DNA of 64,000 nucleotides from JBBROS01 sp038229135 (GTDB lineage: Bacteria > Pseudomonadota > Alphaproteobacteria > Acetobacterales > Acetobacteraceae), in NCBI GenBank assembly GCA_038229135.1, contig JBBROS010000003.1, positions 1-64,000 of the forward strand, read 5' to 3'. The notes under the pieces were generated by a model. It worked only from the letters and a program-made list of their open reading frames with translations. It was not told the DNA's origin and made no database searches. Both the position numbers and the translations under genes were made by a program. Positions 37,671 through 46,028 of the stretch are shown here, piece after piece. Numbering within the stretch: the stretch's first letter is position 1; every line of letters starts with the position of its first letter.

Positions 37671-39065
37671 ATGGCCGACCGAACCGACCTCGCCCAGTAC
37701 CGCCTTGGGCGCGTGGACCCGCTCGGAACCGCCGCCTCGCCCCGCCGCCGCTTCGTCGACCACCTCTGCGAAGCCCGCCTCTCCACCGTTCGGCATGCCC
37801 TCCGCCCAACCTTCCGCGCCGCCAGGGCGCTCGCCCCCCTCGCCCCGTTCGCGCTCGCCTATGCCCTCGCCTGCCTGCTCCGCAACGTGAACGTCGTGCT
37901 TGCCCCCGACATCGCCCGCGAGCTCGGGCTCGGCCCGGCGCAGCTCGGCACCCTCGTGGCCGCCTACTTCGTCGCCGGCGCCGCCGTGCAGCTGCCCCTC
38001 GGCGTCGCGCTCGACCGCTTCGGCGCCACGACCGTCCAGGCCACACTGCTCGCGGTCGCTGCACTCGGCAGCGCCCTGTGCGCCTGGGGCGAGGGCGTCG
38101 GCATGCTCTTCGTCGGCCGCATCCTGATCGGCCTCGGCACCGCCGCCGCCTTCACGACCGCCGCCACCGCCGCCACAACCTGGTGCCGTGCGCCGAGGCT
38201 GCCCTGGGTCAACGCCACCTTCCTCGCCGCAGGCGGCCTCGGCGCGCTCGCCGCCACCCTGCCGGCGCAGGCCGTGCTCGAGGCCGCGGGATGGCGCTGC
38301 GTCATGGCCGCAATCGCCGGGTGCTGCGCGCTGGTCGCACTCGCGGTGCTCGCGGCCCAGAGCCCATCGCGCCCGACCATCACGCTCCAGGCCAGCCCGC
38401 ACCGCGCCTTCACCTTCGGCCCTCTCCTGCGGGACCGCGTGCTGCAGGCCACCCTGCCCTTGCTCGCCGCGACGACGGGCTCCGTCTTCGCCCTGCAGAG
38501 CCTCTGGGCCGGCCCCCACCTCTCCGCCGTGCACGGCTTCACCCCGGCCCAGACGGTCGCCGCGCTGGCGGGGATGGCCCTCGTCATGCTCGCCTCCACC
38601 CCGCTCTGGGGAGCGCTCACAATCCTGCTCCGCCGGCGTATCGGCCTGCCCTGGGCCCTGTTCGCCTGCGCCGCGGTGCTCCTCGGCCTCGAGGCACTGC
38701 TGCTCCCCGCACCGGGCCACCCCGCGCTGCTGCTGCCCGACGCCGGGCCGCTGCTCCCCTGGCTGGGAATCGCCGCGTTCACCGCCTCGACCGTGCTGGG
38801 CTTCAGCCTCGTCGCCGACCAGGTTCCGCACGCCGCCCTCGGCCGCGCCAACGCGCTGGCCAACGCCGCCCAGTTCATCGTCGCCTTCGCCGTGCAGGCC
38901 GGCATGGGCCTCGTCATCGAGGCCTACGCCAGCAACCCGGCGCTCGGCCACCGCGTCGCCCTCGTCCTGCCCATGGCGCTCCAGAGCGCCGGCCTTCTTT
39001 GGTTTGCGGCCCGCATTCCCGGCCGAGCCCGCGCCGCCTCCCCCGGGAGGCCCGCGCGGCCCTGA
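37671..39065 (+). CDS. MFS transporter
   Basis: A 464-residue major facilitator with about 50 residues of charged N-terminal tail before the first helix (APFALAYALACLLRNVNVVL). Twelve predicted helices follow; the loop 2-3 motif reads GVALDRFGATTVQ, and helix 4 contains GRILIGLGTAAAF. GGAGG is five bases before the ATG. The substrate is not evident. The 180-base region upstream holds only a short direct repeat TTACACG around 37525-37541, whose role I cannot tell. Confidence 0.87.
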   Translation: MADRTDLAQYRLGRVDPLGTAASPRRRFVDHLCEARLSTVRHALRPTFRAARALAPLAPFALAYALACLLRNVNVVLAPDIARELGLGPAQLGTLVAAYFVAGAAVQLPLGVALDRFGATTVQATLLAVAALGSALCAWGEGVGMLFVGRILIGLGTAAAFTTAATAATTWCRAPRLPWVNATFLAAGGLGALAATLPAQAVLEAAGWRCVMAAIAGCCALVALAVLAAQSPSRPTITLQASPHRAFTFGPLLRDRVLQATLPLLAATTGSVFALQSLWAGPHLSAVHGFTPAQTVAALAGMALVMLASTPLWGALTILLRRRIGLPWALFACAAVLLGLEALLLPAPGHPALLLPDAGPLLPWLGIAAFTASTVLGFSLVADQVPHAALGRANALANAAQFIVAFAVQAGMGLVIEAYASNPALGHRVALVLPMALQSAGLLWFAARIPGRARAASPGRPARP

Positions 39066-39131
39066 ACCAACCCCCATACCGGCCACCCCGGCCGGGCCAC
39101 TCCCGGGGCAACGGCAGAAAGGACCCGCACC

Positions 39132-39323
39132 ATGGACGCCACCAACTACCACTGGATCCCCCGGATGGAAGAGCCGCAGCCCCGCACCGAAGCCGACGAG
39201 CGCCGCGGCGCCCTCCTCTCGGTCGTCATCACCTTCCTGTGGATCGGCCTGCTCGCCACCATCGCGGCCCCGCCCGCAACGGACATGCTGAACGACACCA
39301 CGGCCTCCCTCCCCAGCCCATGA
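39132..39323 (+). CDS. small single-helix membrane protein (63 aa)
   Basis: Not recognised as a family. A charged N-terminus (MDATNYHWIPRMEEP) precedes one hydrophobic segment (LLSVVITFLWIGLLATIA) and a short Thr/Ser tail. AAAGGAC lies eight bases before the ATG. It follows the MFS gene by 66 bases on the same strand and may be co-transcribed. The 177 bases after it are AT-richer than the surroundings and probably contain the promoter of the next regulator. Confidence 0.6.
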   Translation: MDATNYHWIPRMEEPQPRTEADERRGALLSVVITFLWIGLLATIAAPPATDMLNDTTASLPSP

Positions 39324-39408
39324 CGAGGATGCGCGCCGCCCCAGTCCCCTTCTCCAATTTAAGAAACGATTCGGCATATTATCGAGACGGGGCGGCGTCC
39401 ATCTGGAA

Positions 39409-39425
39409 CGGTCGATCCATGACCG
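39409..39425. promoter_or_regulatory. inverted repeat in AT-rich leader of the CadC-like gene
   Basis: CGGTC-GATCCAT-GACCG is a perfect 5-bp dyad in the AT-rich stretch 39351-39460, about 76 bases before the regulator start. It may be an operator; evidence is symmetry and position only. Confidence 0.3.
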
Positions 39426-39500
39426 AACTTGGGTTTATCATTCTGAAACTGTTGCGTCCTTCGCACTCGATCCGCCATCGTCCCGTCCGGAGCAGGCACG

Positions 39501-41105
39501 ATGCGGTTGGCGGAGGCAGAGATCGGGGGGCAGTGCGAGATCGGGCCGTTCCTGCTGGACGCCCGGGCGGAGATGCTCACCCGCGACGGCACCCCGCTCC
39601 CGCTCGGCCGCCGAGCCGTCGCGCTGCTGCTCACCTTGCTGGAACGCCCGGGCGAGCTGGTCACCAAGGACGAGCTGATGGCCCGCGTGTGGAAGGGCCT
39701 CGCCGTGGAAGAGGGCAACCTCGCCGCCCAGGTCGCCGCCCTCCGCCGGGCGCTCGCCGCCGTCCCCTCGGGCGATGAGTGGATCGAAACCTTGCCTCGG
39801 CGCGGCTACCGATGGCGCGGCCCCCTGCACTGGCTGCCGGACACGGCGCCCAGCCAACGCGCAGCACCCGCCCACACGGCGCACGCCCAAACTGCGCACG
39901 CCCATACTGCGCACGATCGCCCCTCGGTCGCCGTACTCCCGTTCCAGGCCGTGCCCGCCGGCTCCGTCCCCGAACTCCTCACCGACGGCCTGGCCGAGGA
40001 CGTGCTCTCCGCCCTCTCCCGCCTCGAGGCCCTCACCGTCATCTCGCGCAACTCGAGCTTCCGCCTGCGCGACGCCGGGCTGGACACGGGGCAGGTGGGC
40101 GCCGCCCTGGGCGCACGATACGTGTTCGGCGGCACCATGCGCGCCCAGGCAAGCACCATCCGCATCGGCTACGAGCTGGCCGAAGCCGCCCCGGGCATCG
40201 TCCTGCTGTCCCGCTCGCGGGATACCCGGGCCGACCAGGTCTTTGCCGAGCAGGACCAGATCGTGGCTGAGATCGTCCGCGCCCTCGCACCGCGCGTCCG
40301 CGACCACGAGCTCGCCCGCATCCACACGGCGGATCCCGCCGACCTCCGCGCCTACGAGCTCGTGCTCCAGGCCCGCGCCCTGATGCACACGCTGCAGCCC
40401 GACGCCCTGGACAAGGCCGAGCCCCTCCTCCTGCGTGCGGCCACGCTCGACCCGCAATACGCCCTGCCCTGGACGCTCCAGGCCGAGCTCCACAGCCTCC
40501 GCCTCGGCCAAGGCTGGGCCACCAACCGCGCCGCCGAGACCGAGGCCGCCGAGCGCTGCGTCAACGAGGCCCTCGCCCGCAACCCGCACGACGCCCACGC
40601 GCTGGCCCGCCTCGGCCACACGCGCGCCCTGCTCCACCGCGACCACGCCACCGCCCTCACCCTCTTCAAGCGCGCGCTGGAGGCGGACCCGAACAGCCCC
40701 ATCGCCTGGCTCATGAGCAGCATGACCTACTCCTTCCTCGGTGACGGCCCGACCGGCATCGCCCATGGCGAGCAGGCGCTGCGTCTCTCGCCCCGCGACT
40801 GGTACGGCTTCCGCTTCCACATGGCGCTGTCGCTCGCCCACTACACCGCCAGCGACTACGCCGAGGCGGCCCATCATGGCGCGGCCGCCATCGCCGAGAG
40901 CGGGCGGGACCTTTCGAGTCACGGATACCTGATCGCGTCCCTTGCCGCCGCCGGCGACATGACCGCCGCAACCAGGCTGGCCGCCGACATCGCCGAGCGA
41001 TGGCCCCCCGGGAACGTCGCCGGGACCGTTGCCCGCCACCCCTATGCCGACCCGGCCCGCCGCGAACGCTACGGCCAGCACCTGCTCGCGGCCGGCTTGT
41101 CCTAA
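39501..41105 (+). CDS. CadC-like winged-helix regulator with TolB-like and TPR regions
   Basis: A 534-residue cytoplasmic regulator. Residues 10-108 form an OmpR/PhoB-type DNA-binding domain (GPFLLDARAEML, LGRRAVALLLTLLERPGELV, LPRRGYRWRG). A His/Ala/Thr linker made by a 15-bp triplicate (HTAHAQTAHAHTAHD) leads to a TolB-like block opening PSVAVLPFQAVPAG and ending near residue 260. The rest is TPR-like helical repeats. The family is thought to sense a signal through the TPR/TolB part. No membrane helix is seen, unlike CadC itself. The PAP2-type gene follows 23 bases later. Confidence 0.86.
   Translation: MRLAEAEIGGQCEIGPFLLDARAEMLTRDGTPLPLGRRAVALLLTLLERPGELVTKDELMARVWKGLAVEEGNLAAQVAALRRALAAVPSGDEWIETLPRRGYRWRGPLHWLPDTAPSQRAAPAHTAHAQTAHAHTAHDRPSVAVLPFQAVPAGSVPELLTDGLAEDVLSALSRLEALTVISRNSSFRLRDAGLDTGQVGAALGARYVFGGTMRAQASTIRIGYELAEAAPGIVLLSRSRDTRADQVFAEQDQIVAEIVRALAPRVRDHELARIHTADPADLRAYELVLQARALMHTLQPDALDKAEPLLLRAATLDPQYALPWTLQAELHSLRLGQGWATNRAAETEAAERCVNEALARNPHDAHALARLGHTRALLHRDHATALTLFKRALEADPNSPIAWLMSSMTYSFLGDGPTGIAHGEQALRLSPRDWYGFRFHMALSLAHYTASDYAEAAHHGAAAIAESGRDLSSHGYLIASLAAAGDMTAATRLAADIAERWPPGNVAGTVARHPYADPARRERYGQHLLAAGLS
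39870..39914. repeat. 15-bp tandem triplication in the CadC-like gene
   Basis: Three in-frame 15-mers of form GCCCANACNGCGCAC encode the AHTAH/AQTAH/AHTAH linker between the DNA-binding and TolB-like domains. Confidence 0.9.
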
Positions 41106-41128
41106 TCCCACGCTACGGAGACCACACG

Positions 41129-42097
41129 ATGCGCTTCCCAACCAACCCGGCCCTGCTCCTCCCAGATGGCGGCGGCGCCTTCGTCCATGAAGGCCCTGTG
41201 GGCGGCGGCGGCGCGTTCGGGGGCGCCGGCAACCCGTGCTGCAACGGTCCCGAGCTCCTACCCGGCACCAAGCTCGAACCGCTGGACGCGGACGGCACCC
41301 TGCTCCCCTTCCACCACTTCCCCATGCTGCTGCCCGCCGAGTTCCCGCGCCGCCTCTGGGGGGCGGAGTTCTGGGCCACCACCATCGTCACCGAGTTCGC
41401 CGCCACCCCCTGGGCCCGCACCGTCACCGTCGGCCCCCCGCCGGACTGCCCCGACACCATCCGCGACGAGATCTACCAGCTCCTGCTCCTCGCGAAGGAC
41501 CGGAGCACCTTCTCGGCCGAGATCGTCGCGCAGGCCACGAACCCCCTGCCCTATTGGCTGAACCTGCTGAACATCACCGCCGCCTCCCACCCGGCCACCT
41601 GGCAGGCGATCCTCGCCGCCAACGAGTGCGGCCACGTCGTCGCCATGCACTACAAGCGCAGCTTCGCCCGTCCCCGCCCGGTCCAGCACTACCCGGCCCT
41701 GATGCCCCCCCTGCACACGCCCGCGCACCCCTCCTACCCGAGCGGCCATGCGCTCGAGGCCATGACCGTCGCCCGCATCGTCGAGCACATCTACCCGGCC
41801 CTTGCGCAAGCCAAGCCCCCCACCCGCGGCCCCGCGGACGCCCTCGCCCGCCGCATCGCCCTCAACCGCGAGATCGCCGGGGTGCACTTCGAAAGCGACT
41901 CGAAGGCCGGCTTCATCCTGGCCGACCTGCTCGCCCCCCACCTCCTGACCGTTCCCTCCTTCGCCGCCACGGTCGCGGCCGCGCAAGCCGAATGGGGCAC
42001 GATCCCCACCCACACCTTCGACCCACCCACGGAAGGTCTCAAGGACACCAAGGCCCTCACCGAGGATCTGAGGATCCCGCTCAAAATCACCCGATGA
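41129..42097 (+). CDS. vanadium-dependent haloperoxidase / PAP2-family protein
   Basis: A 322-residue enzyme with the vanadate or phosphate pocket of the PAP2/haloperoxidase superfamily: KRSFARPRP (Lys about 176), YPSGHA (about 203-208) and NREIAGVHFESDSKAG. The third motif usually begins SR; here it is NR, with the His and Asp kept. There is no signal peptide, and the N-terminus is glycine-rich. GGAG precedes the ATG by eight bases. It directly follows the CadC-like regulator. Halogenating versus phosphatase activity cannot be decided from sequence. Confidence 0.82.
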   Translation: MRFPTNPALLLPDGGGAFVHEGPVGGGGAFGGAGNPCCNGPELLPGTKLEPLDADGTLLPFHHFPMLLPAEFPRRLWGAEFWATTIVTEFAATPWARTVTVGPPPDCPDTIRDEIYQLLLLAKDRSTFSAEIVAQATNPLPYWLNLLNITAASHPATWQAILAANECGHVVAMHYKRSFARPRPVQHYPALMPPLHTPAHPSYPSGHALEAMTVARIVEHIYPALAQAKPPTRGPADALARRIALNREIAGVHFESDSKAGFILADLLAPHLLTVPSFAATVAAAQAEWGTIPTHTFDPPTEGLKDTKALTEDLRIPLKITR

Positions 42098-42102
42098 CTG
42101 CG

Positions 42103-42138
42103 TCCCCTCCTCTCGCGGAAGGCGCCGGGGGAGGGGGG
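42103..42138 (+). repeat. GC palindromic element (family A), copy 12
   Basis: TCCCCTCCTCTCGCGGAAGG then CGCCGGGGGAGGGGGG, six bases after the haloperoxidase-like stop; a family B copy follows at once. Confidence 0.75.
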
Positions 42139-42166
42139 CCACAGCCGCTGGCACGAACGAACGCGA

Positions 42167-42263
42167 CGTCATCGCGAGGCAAGTTTTGGCCGTGGCGATC
42201 TCAGAAGCCGTGAAGGCCAGCCCCGGCGGCCCCTGGATCGCCACGCGGCGCTCGCGATGACGA
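42167..42263. repeat. family B palindromic repeat, diverged centre
   Basis: CGTCATCGCGAGGCAAGTTT on the left and CTGGATCGCCACGCGGCGCT on the right with CGATGACG at the end. It fills the convergent gap before the HAD gene. Confidence 0.75.
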
Positions 42264-42285
42264 CAGCCGATCCGACCGCCTCACC

Positions 42286-43134
42286 TCACCAGATGAACGA
42301 CCCCACTGCCGCCGCCGGCGCCAGCCCGGCCCCTCGCGCCTCCGCCTCCACCACGTCCCACCCCGCGCCATGGGCTCCATGCAGCCCGCCCAGCACCCAG
42401 CACGCATCCACCCCGACGGCCGCCGCCCCGGCGATGTCCGTCCGCAGCGCATCCCCCACCGCCAGCACACGCCCGCGCTCCACGCCCAGCATGCCGAACA
42501 CCGGGGCGTAGATCGCAGGGTCCGGCTTGCCCAGGCTCGCCACCTGGCCCCCCATCGCCTCATACCGCACCGCCAGCGCCCCGGCGCAGATCACCCGAAC
42601 GCCTCCGCGGATCACGGCCAGGTCCGGGTTCGCGCAGATCATCGGCAGACCGGCCGCCGCACAGGCTTTCAGCACCGGGTCGAACGCCGCTTCGTCCTCG
42701 CCGCCCAGCTGGTCGTCTGGCCCCGTGTTCAACAGCACCGTCGCCGCCCCCGGCCGCCCCACCAGCTCCAGATCCAGCCCCGCCACCACGTTCCGGTCCC
42801 GCTCCGGCCCAAGGTGATACACGCGCCGCCCCAGCCCGGCCCACCACGCATCCGGCCGGTCCCGCAGCATGAGGTGCACCGCCTCGCCCGAGCTCATCAC
42901 GCCGTCGTACAGCGCGTCCTCCACCCCCATGCCCCGCAACTGCTCCCGGATCGGCTCCGCCCGGCGCGGCGCGTTGGTCAGCATCACCACCCGCTTGCCC
43001 GCCGCCCGCAGCGCCCGCAGGCAGTCCACCGCTCCCGGATACGGCCGCACCCCGTCATGCACCACGCCCCACAGGTCCAGGATCAGCCCGTCATAGCCCT
43101 CGGCCACTTCCCGCAGCCCCGCGATCTGCTTCAC
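42286..43134 (-). CDS. HAD-superfamily hydrolase, IIA type (TIGR01459-like)
   Basis: A 282-residue cytoplasmic phosphatase-fold protein. The nucleophile motif LILDLWGVVHDG is near residue 20, MLTNAPRR is motif II, and GKPDPAIYAPVFGML with VGDALRTDIAGA supplies the Lys and acidic pair. The C2 cap is of the NagD/4-nitrophenylphosphatase type. The TIGR01459 group is alphaproteobacterial and its substrate is not established. It starts on a GTG overlapping the pyrD stop (GTGA), so the two genes are coupled. Confidence 0.88.
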   Translation of the reverse strand: MKQIAGLREVAEGYDGLILDLWGVVHDGVRPYPGAVDCLRALRAAGKRVVMLTNAPRRAEPIREQLRGMGVEDALYDGVMSSGEAVHLMLRDRPDAWWAGLGRRVYHLGPERDRNVVAGLDLELVGRPGAATVLLNTGPDDQLGGEDEAAFDPVLKACAAAGLPMICANPDLAVIRGGVRVICAGALAVRYEAMGGQVASLGKPDPAIYAPVFGMLGVERGRVLAVGDALRTDIAGAAAVGVDACWVLGGLHGAHGAGWDVVEAEARGAGLAPAAAVGSFIW

Positions 43135-44180
43135 TGTGCCGTCCCCACTGCATCGCCCACACTGGCAAAGCCCTCGCGCCGCAGCGCCGCCGCCAGCTCC
43201 CGCTTGATCCGCCCCACGATCGCCGGCCCGTCATAGGCGAATGCCGTGTAGAGTTGCACCAGCCGCGCCCCCGCCCGGATCTTCTCCAGCGCATGCTCCC
43301 CCGTCGCCACGCCCCCGCACCCCACGATCTCGAGCCTCCCCGCCGCCAAGCGATACGCTCGCCCCACCATCGCCGTGCTCGGCTCCCGCAGCGGCGCGCC
43401 GGAAAGCCCCCCGGCCTCCGACCGCGCCGCGCTGCGCAGCCCGTCCCGCGCAGTCGTCGTGTTGCTCACGATCAGCCCCGCCACCCCGTAAGCCGCACAC
43501 GCCTCCACCACCACCTCGAGCCCCGCCTCGTCCAGCTCCGGCGCCACCTTCACCAGCAGCGGCGGCCGCTCCGGCGCAATCGCCTCGAGGATCTCCCGCA
43601 GCTGCCGCTCCCCCTGCAAGTCCCGCAGCCCTGGCGTGTTCGGCGAACTCACGTTGATCACCACGTAATCCACATGCGGCGCGACGGCGGCCACCATCGC
43701 GGCATAGTCCCGCACCGGATCCGCCCCCTCCTTGTTGATCCCCACGTTGGCCCCCACGACCAACGCCCGACGCCCCCCGCTTCGGCCCGGCAGCCGCGCC
43801 AGCCGCGCCACATAGGCCTCGAGCCCCCGGCTGTTCAGCCCATACCGGTTGATCACCGCGCCATCCTCCGGCAGCCGGAACACCCGTGGCACGGGGTTGC
43901 CCCCCTGCGGCCGCAGCGTGACGGTCCCCGTCTCGACGAACCCGAACCCGAGCCGCCCGAGCCCCCGGACCGCCACCGCCTCCTTGTCGAACCCGGCCGC
44001 CAGCCCCACCGGGTTGGCGAACCACTGCCCCAGCGCCTGCACCCCCAGAACCGGGTCGTCCGCCCGCGCCTCCCGCCCCGCCAGCCCCAGCCGCAGCGCC
44101 AGCACGGCCAGACGATGCGCCCGCTCGGCCTCGAGCCGGCGCAGCAGCGGCGCGAGCGCCGTGGAAAAGGAGGGTGTCAT
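43131..44180 (-). CDS. pyrD: quinone-dependent dihydroorotate dehydrogenase
   Basis: A 349-residue class 2 DHODH, oxidising dihydroorotate to orotate at the membrane with quinone as acceptor. FANPVGLAAGFDKEAVAVRG, GFGFVETGTVTLRPQ, NRYGLNSRG, VVINVSSPNTPGLRDLQ (catalytic Ser region) and NTTTARDGL are diagnostic. The N-terminal helical extension of class 2 enzymes is present. The ATG at 44180 is used; the longer frame runs into a palindromic element. Confidence 0.95.
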   Translation of the reverse strand: MTPSFSTALAPLLRRLEAERAHRLAVLALRLGLAGREARADDPVLGVQALGQWFANPVGLAAGFDKEAVAVRGLGRLGFGFVETGTVTLRPQGGNPVPRVFRLPEDGAVINRYGLNSRGLEAYVARLARLPGRSGGRRALVVGANVGINKEGADPVRDYAAMVAAVAPHVDYVVINVSSPNTPGLRDLQGERQLREILEAIAPERPPLLVKVAPELDEAGLEVVVEACAAYGVAGLIVSNTTTARDGLRSAARSEAGGLSGAPLREPSTAMVGRAYRLAAGRLEIVGCGGVATGEHALEKIRAGARLVQLYTAFAYDGPAIVGRIKRELAAALRREGFASVGDAVGTAQ

Positions 44181-44220
44181 GCCCGGCTTCCTGCCCGATG
44201 GTGGCCAGTGAAGCAATGCT

Positions 44221-44257
44221 TCCCCCCTCCCCTTGCGGGAGGGGACGGGGGAGGGGT
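44221..44257 (+). repeat. GC palindromic element (family A), copy 13
   Basis: TCCCCCCTCCCCTTGCGGGA then GGGGACGGGGGAGGGG, close to consensus, in the divergent gap upstream of pyrD. Confidence 0.9.
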
Positions 44258-44316
44258 GACCGCACGAGCAGTCCCGCGACATCGCACCTACAACTGGCGT
44301 CTGCTACACACCCGCC

Positions 44317-44526
44317 ATGTACAACGAGCCCTACCTCGAGACCTGCTGCCGCGCCGCCCTGCACCGCCTCTCGCTCGCCGCCCAGCTCGGCCGCCCCCAC
44401 GGCCTGCGCGACGAGCCCTGCCTCGAACGCCTCGCCGCCATGGGCCTGGTCGAAGAAGGCGAGCGCTGGACCCTCACCGAAGCCGGCGCCGCCCGCCACG
44501 CCTCGGAGGTGCTAAAGGCCGAGTAG
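44317..44526 (+). CDS. small winged-helix-like hypothetical protein (69 aa)
   Basis: A 69-residue protein. LERLAAMGLVEEGERWTLTE and AGAARHASEVLKAE resemble the last helix and wing of a winged-helix domain, hinting at DNA binding, but it is too short to place in a family. It begins at an ATG after GCTACACACCCGCC with no strong Shine-Dalgarno. Its 3' end overlaps a convergent low-GC gene by 53 bases if both are real. Confidence 0.55.
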   Translation: MYNEPYLETCCRAALHRLSLAAQLGRPHGLRDEPCLERLAAMGLVEEGERWTLTEAGAARHASEVLKAE

Positions 44527-44836
44527 AGCGCCGTGCCACTCCGTCACTCACAAATGATGTTCCCAGAGTGTGGCGGATACGCGCAGCTCCGATCCAAGTT
44601 GTCATCGCTGTTCGAAGTCGGATAAGGCGCCCTGCGTCGAAGGTCAGCTCAGTCCGATGCCACTCCTTGCGCGGCAGCTGCATCAACGTCCCATGCGCAA
44701 CGAAATCGATACGTCGGTCGAGTTGATCGCGCTCTGAGGTGGTGTCCGAACCAGCCTTCGTCAGCCTGTCCTTCGACCCTGCCGTACCGTGGCCGAACCA
44801 CATGTGATACTGCCGACCCTGATCCTGCCAAGTCAT
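44474..44836 (-). CDS. hypothetical protein in a lower-GC patch (120 aa)
   Basis: A 120-residue product opening MTWQDQGRQYHMWFGHGTAG, with a later LPRKEWHRTELTFDAGRLI segment and WIGAARI. These look like a real conserved small protein rather than a shadow: the codons are less GC-rich than the neighbours, and no other frame is better. I cannot name a family with certainty. The last 20 or so codons run antisense to the preceding small gene and are arginine-rich, so the true C-terminus may have been lost by a frameshift. Confidence 0.5.
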   Translation of the reverse strand: MTWQDQGRQYHMWFGHGTAGSKDRLTKAGSDTTSERDQLDRRIDFVAHGTLMQLPRKEWHRTELTFDAGRLIRLRTAMTTWIGAARIRHTLGTSFVSDGVARRSTRPLAPPRRGGRRRLR

Positions 44837-44888
44837 TCACAGTCTTCCTTGCTCAATGCCATCGGCGCCACGACGAGCCACGCGCCGC

Positions 44889-45230
44889 CTAACCCAGCCC
44901 CCCCACGATCCCCCGCGCACGCAGCGGCCCGTCCAGCTCCGCCATCGCCTCCCGCCACAGCCGCCAGTCGCTGCCCTCCTGCAGCCGCCGCGCGTCCGGG
45001 GCCCGGCCCCGCAACCCCCAGATCCGCAGCACCCGCGCATGCAGCAGCTCCACCCGCCGCTGCCGATATAGCTCGTCCAGGCACTTCACCACGTCCCCCG
45101 CACGCCCGCGCATCCGCCCCTCCGCAACCCGCCGCATGGCCCAGATCCACGCCGCGTCCGGCGAGCCGAACACCGTGCCTTCCCCAAGCGTCGGGTCGGG
45201 CGGAACGAAGAGCGGCGAGCCATGATCCAT
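44889..45230 (-). CDS. hypothetical protein (113 aa)
   Basis: Not recognised. A hydrophilic 113-residue protein with GTVFGSPDAAWIWAMRRVAEG near residue 18 and a basic helical middle (CLDELYRQRRVELLHARVLR) ending RARGIVGGLG. No signal peptide or membrane helix. It is divergent from the S24-type repressor gene, sharing the 112-base gap that holds a CTTGCGCAAG palindrome, so it may be part of that regulator's target set. Confidence 0.6.
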   Translation of the reverse strand: MDHGSPLFVPPDPTLGEGTVFGSPDAAWIWAMRRVAEGRMRGRAGDVVKCLDELYRQRRVELLHARVLRIWGLRGRAPDARRLQEGSDWRLWREAMAELDGPLRARGIVGGLG

Positions 45231-45278
45231 GACCGGATAAGATCATTGTCCTAGACACACGACAAGCCGAAATTCCTA

Positions 45279-45288
45279 CTTGCGCAAG
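45279..45288. promoter_or_regulatory. CTTGCGCAAG palindrome in a divergent promoter region
   Basis: A perfect 10-bp palindrome between the 113-aa gene and the S24 repressor-like gene. Repressors of this type commonly bind such sites near their own promoter; assignment is by position. Confidence 0.35.
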
Positions 45289-45342
45289 CAACGAGTCCTA
45301 TGCCAAAAACTGGACACCACCGCTCCGAACGGGCCGAATGCC

Positions 45343-45981
45343 ATGAGGCATGACGACATCTGGCGCGCACTCGACACACTGGCGGCCGAATACGGCCTGT
45401 CGGCCTCCGGGCTCGCCAAGAAATCCGGCCTCGATGCCACCACCTTCAACCCAAGCAAGCGCCGCATGCCGGACGGCCGCAACCGCTGGCCCAGCAGCGA
45501 ATCCCTCGCGAAGGTGCTGGACGCCACCGGCGCCAGCCTCGAGCAGTTCACCGCGCTGGTCACCGGCAACCGCACCATCACCAGCGCCCGCCCGCCGCGC
45601 CGCATCCCGCTGCTCGGCCTCGCCCAGGCCGGCGGCGACGGCTACTTCGACGACGCCGGGTTCCCCGTGGGCGGCGGGTGGGACGAGATGAGCCTCCCCG
45701 AAATCGGGGACCCGCACGCCTACGCCCTCGAGATCGCCGGCGACAGCATGGAGCCCGTGCTGCGCGACGGGGACACCGTCGTCGTCTCGCCGGCCGCCCC
45801 CATCCGCCGAGGGGACCGCGTGGTCGCCCGCACCATGGGCGGCGAGGTCATGGCAAAGCAGCTCGCCCGCCGCTCCGCCCGGCGCGTCGAGCTGAAAAGC
45901 CTCAACCCGGCCCACCGCGACCGCACGTTCGACCTCGCCGAAGTCGCCTGGATCCACCGCATCGTCTGGTCCAGCCAATAA
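45343..45981 (+). CDS. XRE/S24 repressor-like protein (LexA/C2-type peptidase fold)
   Basis: A 212-residue protein with an N-terminal helix-turn-helix (YGLSASGLAKKSGLDATTF, about residues 17-36) and a C-terminal S24 domain. The Ser-Lys catalytic pair is visible: AGDSMEPVL (Ser) and GEVMAKQLARR (Lys). LAQAGGDGYFDD holds an Ala-Gly that could be the self-cleavage site. Such proteins repress prophage or stress genes and self-cleave on RecA activation, but no prophage is present, so this may be a stand-alone alphaproteobacterial regulator. The ATG at 45343 was chosen over one 21 codons upstream. Confidence 0.86.
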   Translation: MRHDDIWRALDTLAAEYGLSASGLAKKSGLDATTFNPSKRRMPDGRNRWPSSESLAKVLDATGASLEQFTALVTGNRTITSARPPRRIPLLGLAQAGGDGYFDDAGFPVGGGWDEMSLPEIGDPHAYALEIAGDSMEPVLRDGDTVVVSPAAPIRRGDRVVARTMGGEVMAKQLARRSARRVELKSLNPAHRDRTFDLAEVAWIHRIVWSSQ

Positions 45982-46028
45982 TCGTTTTGCCCGTGACTCG
46001 ATCGTAAACCGTCGCTACCGTTCTCTCG

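Noticed and set aside
45343..45981. Prophage repressor marking an integrated phage
   Set aside because: No integrase, structural or lysis genes are found on either side.
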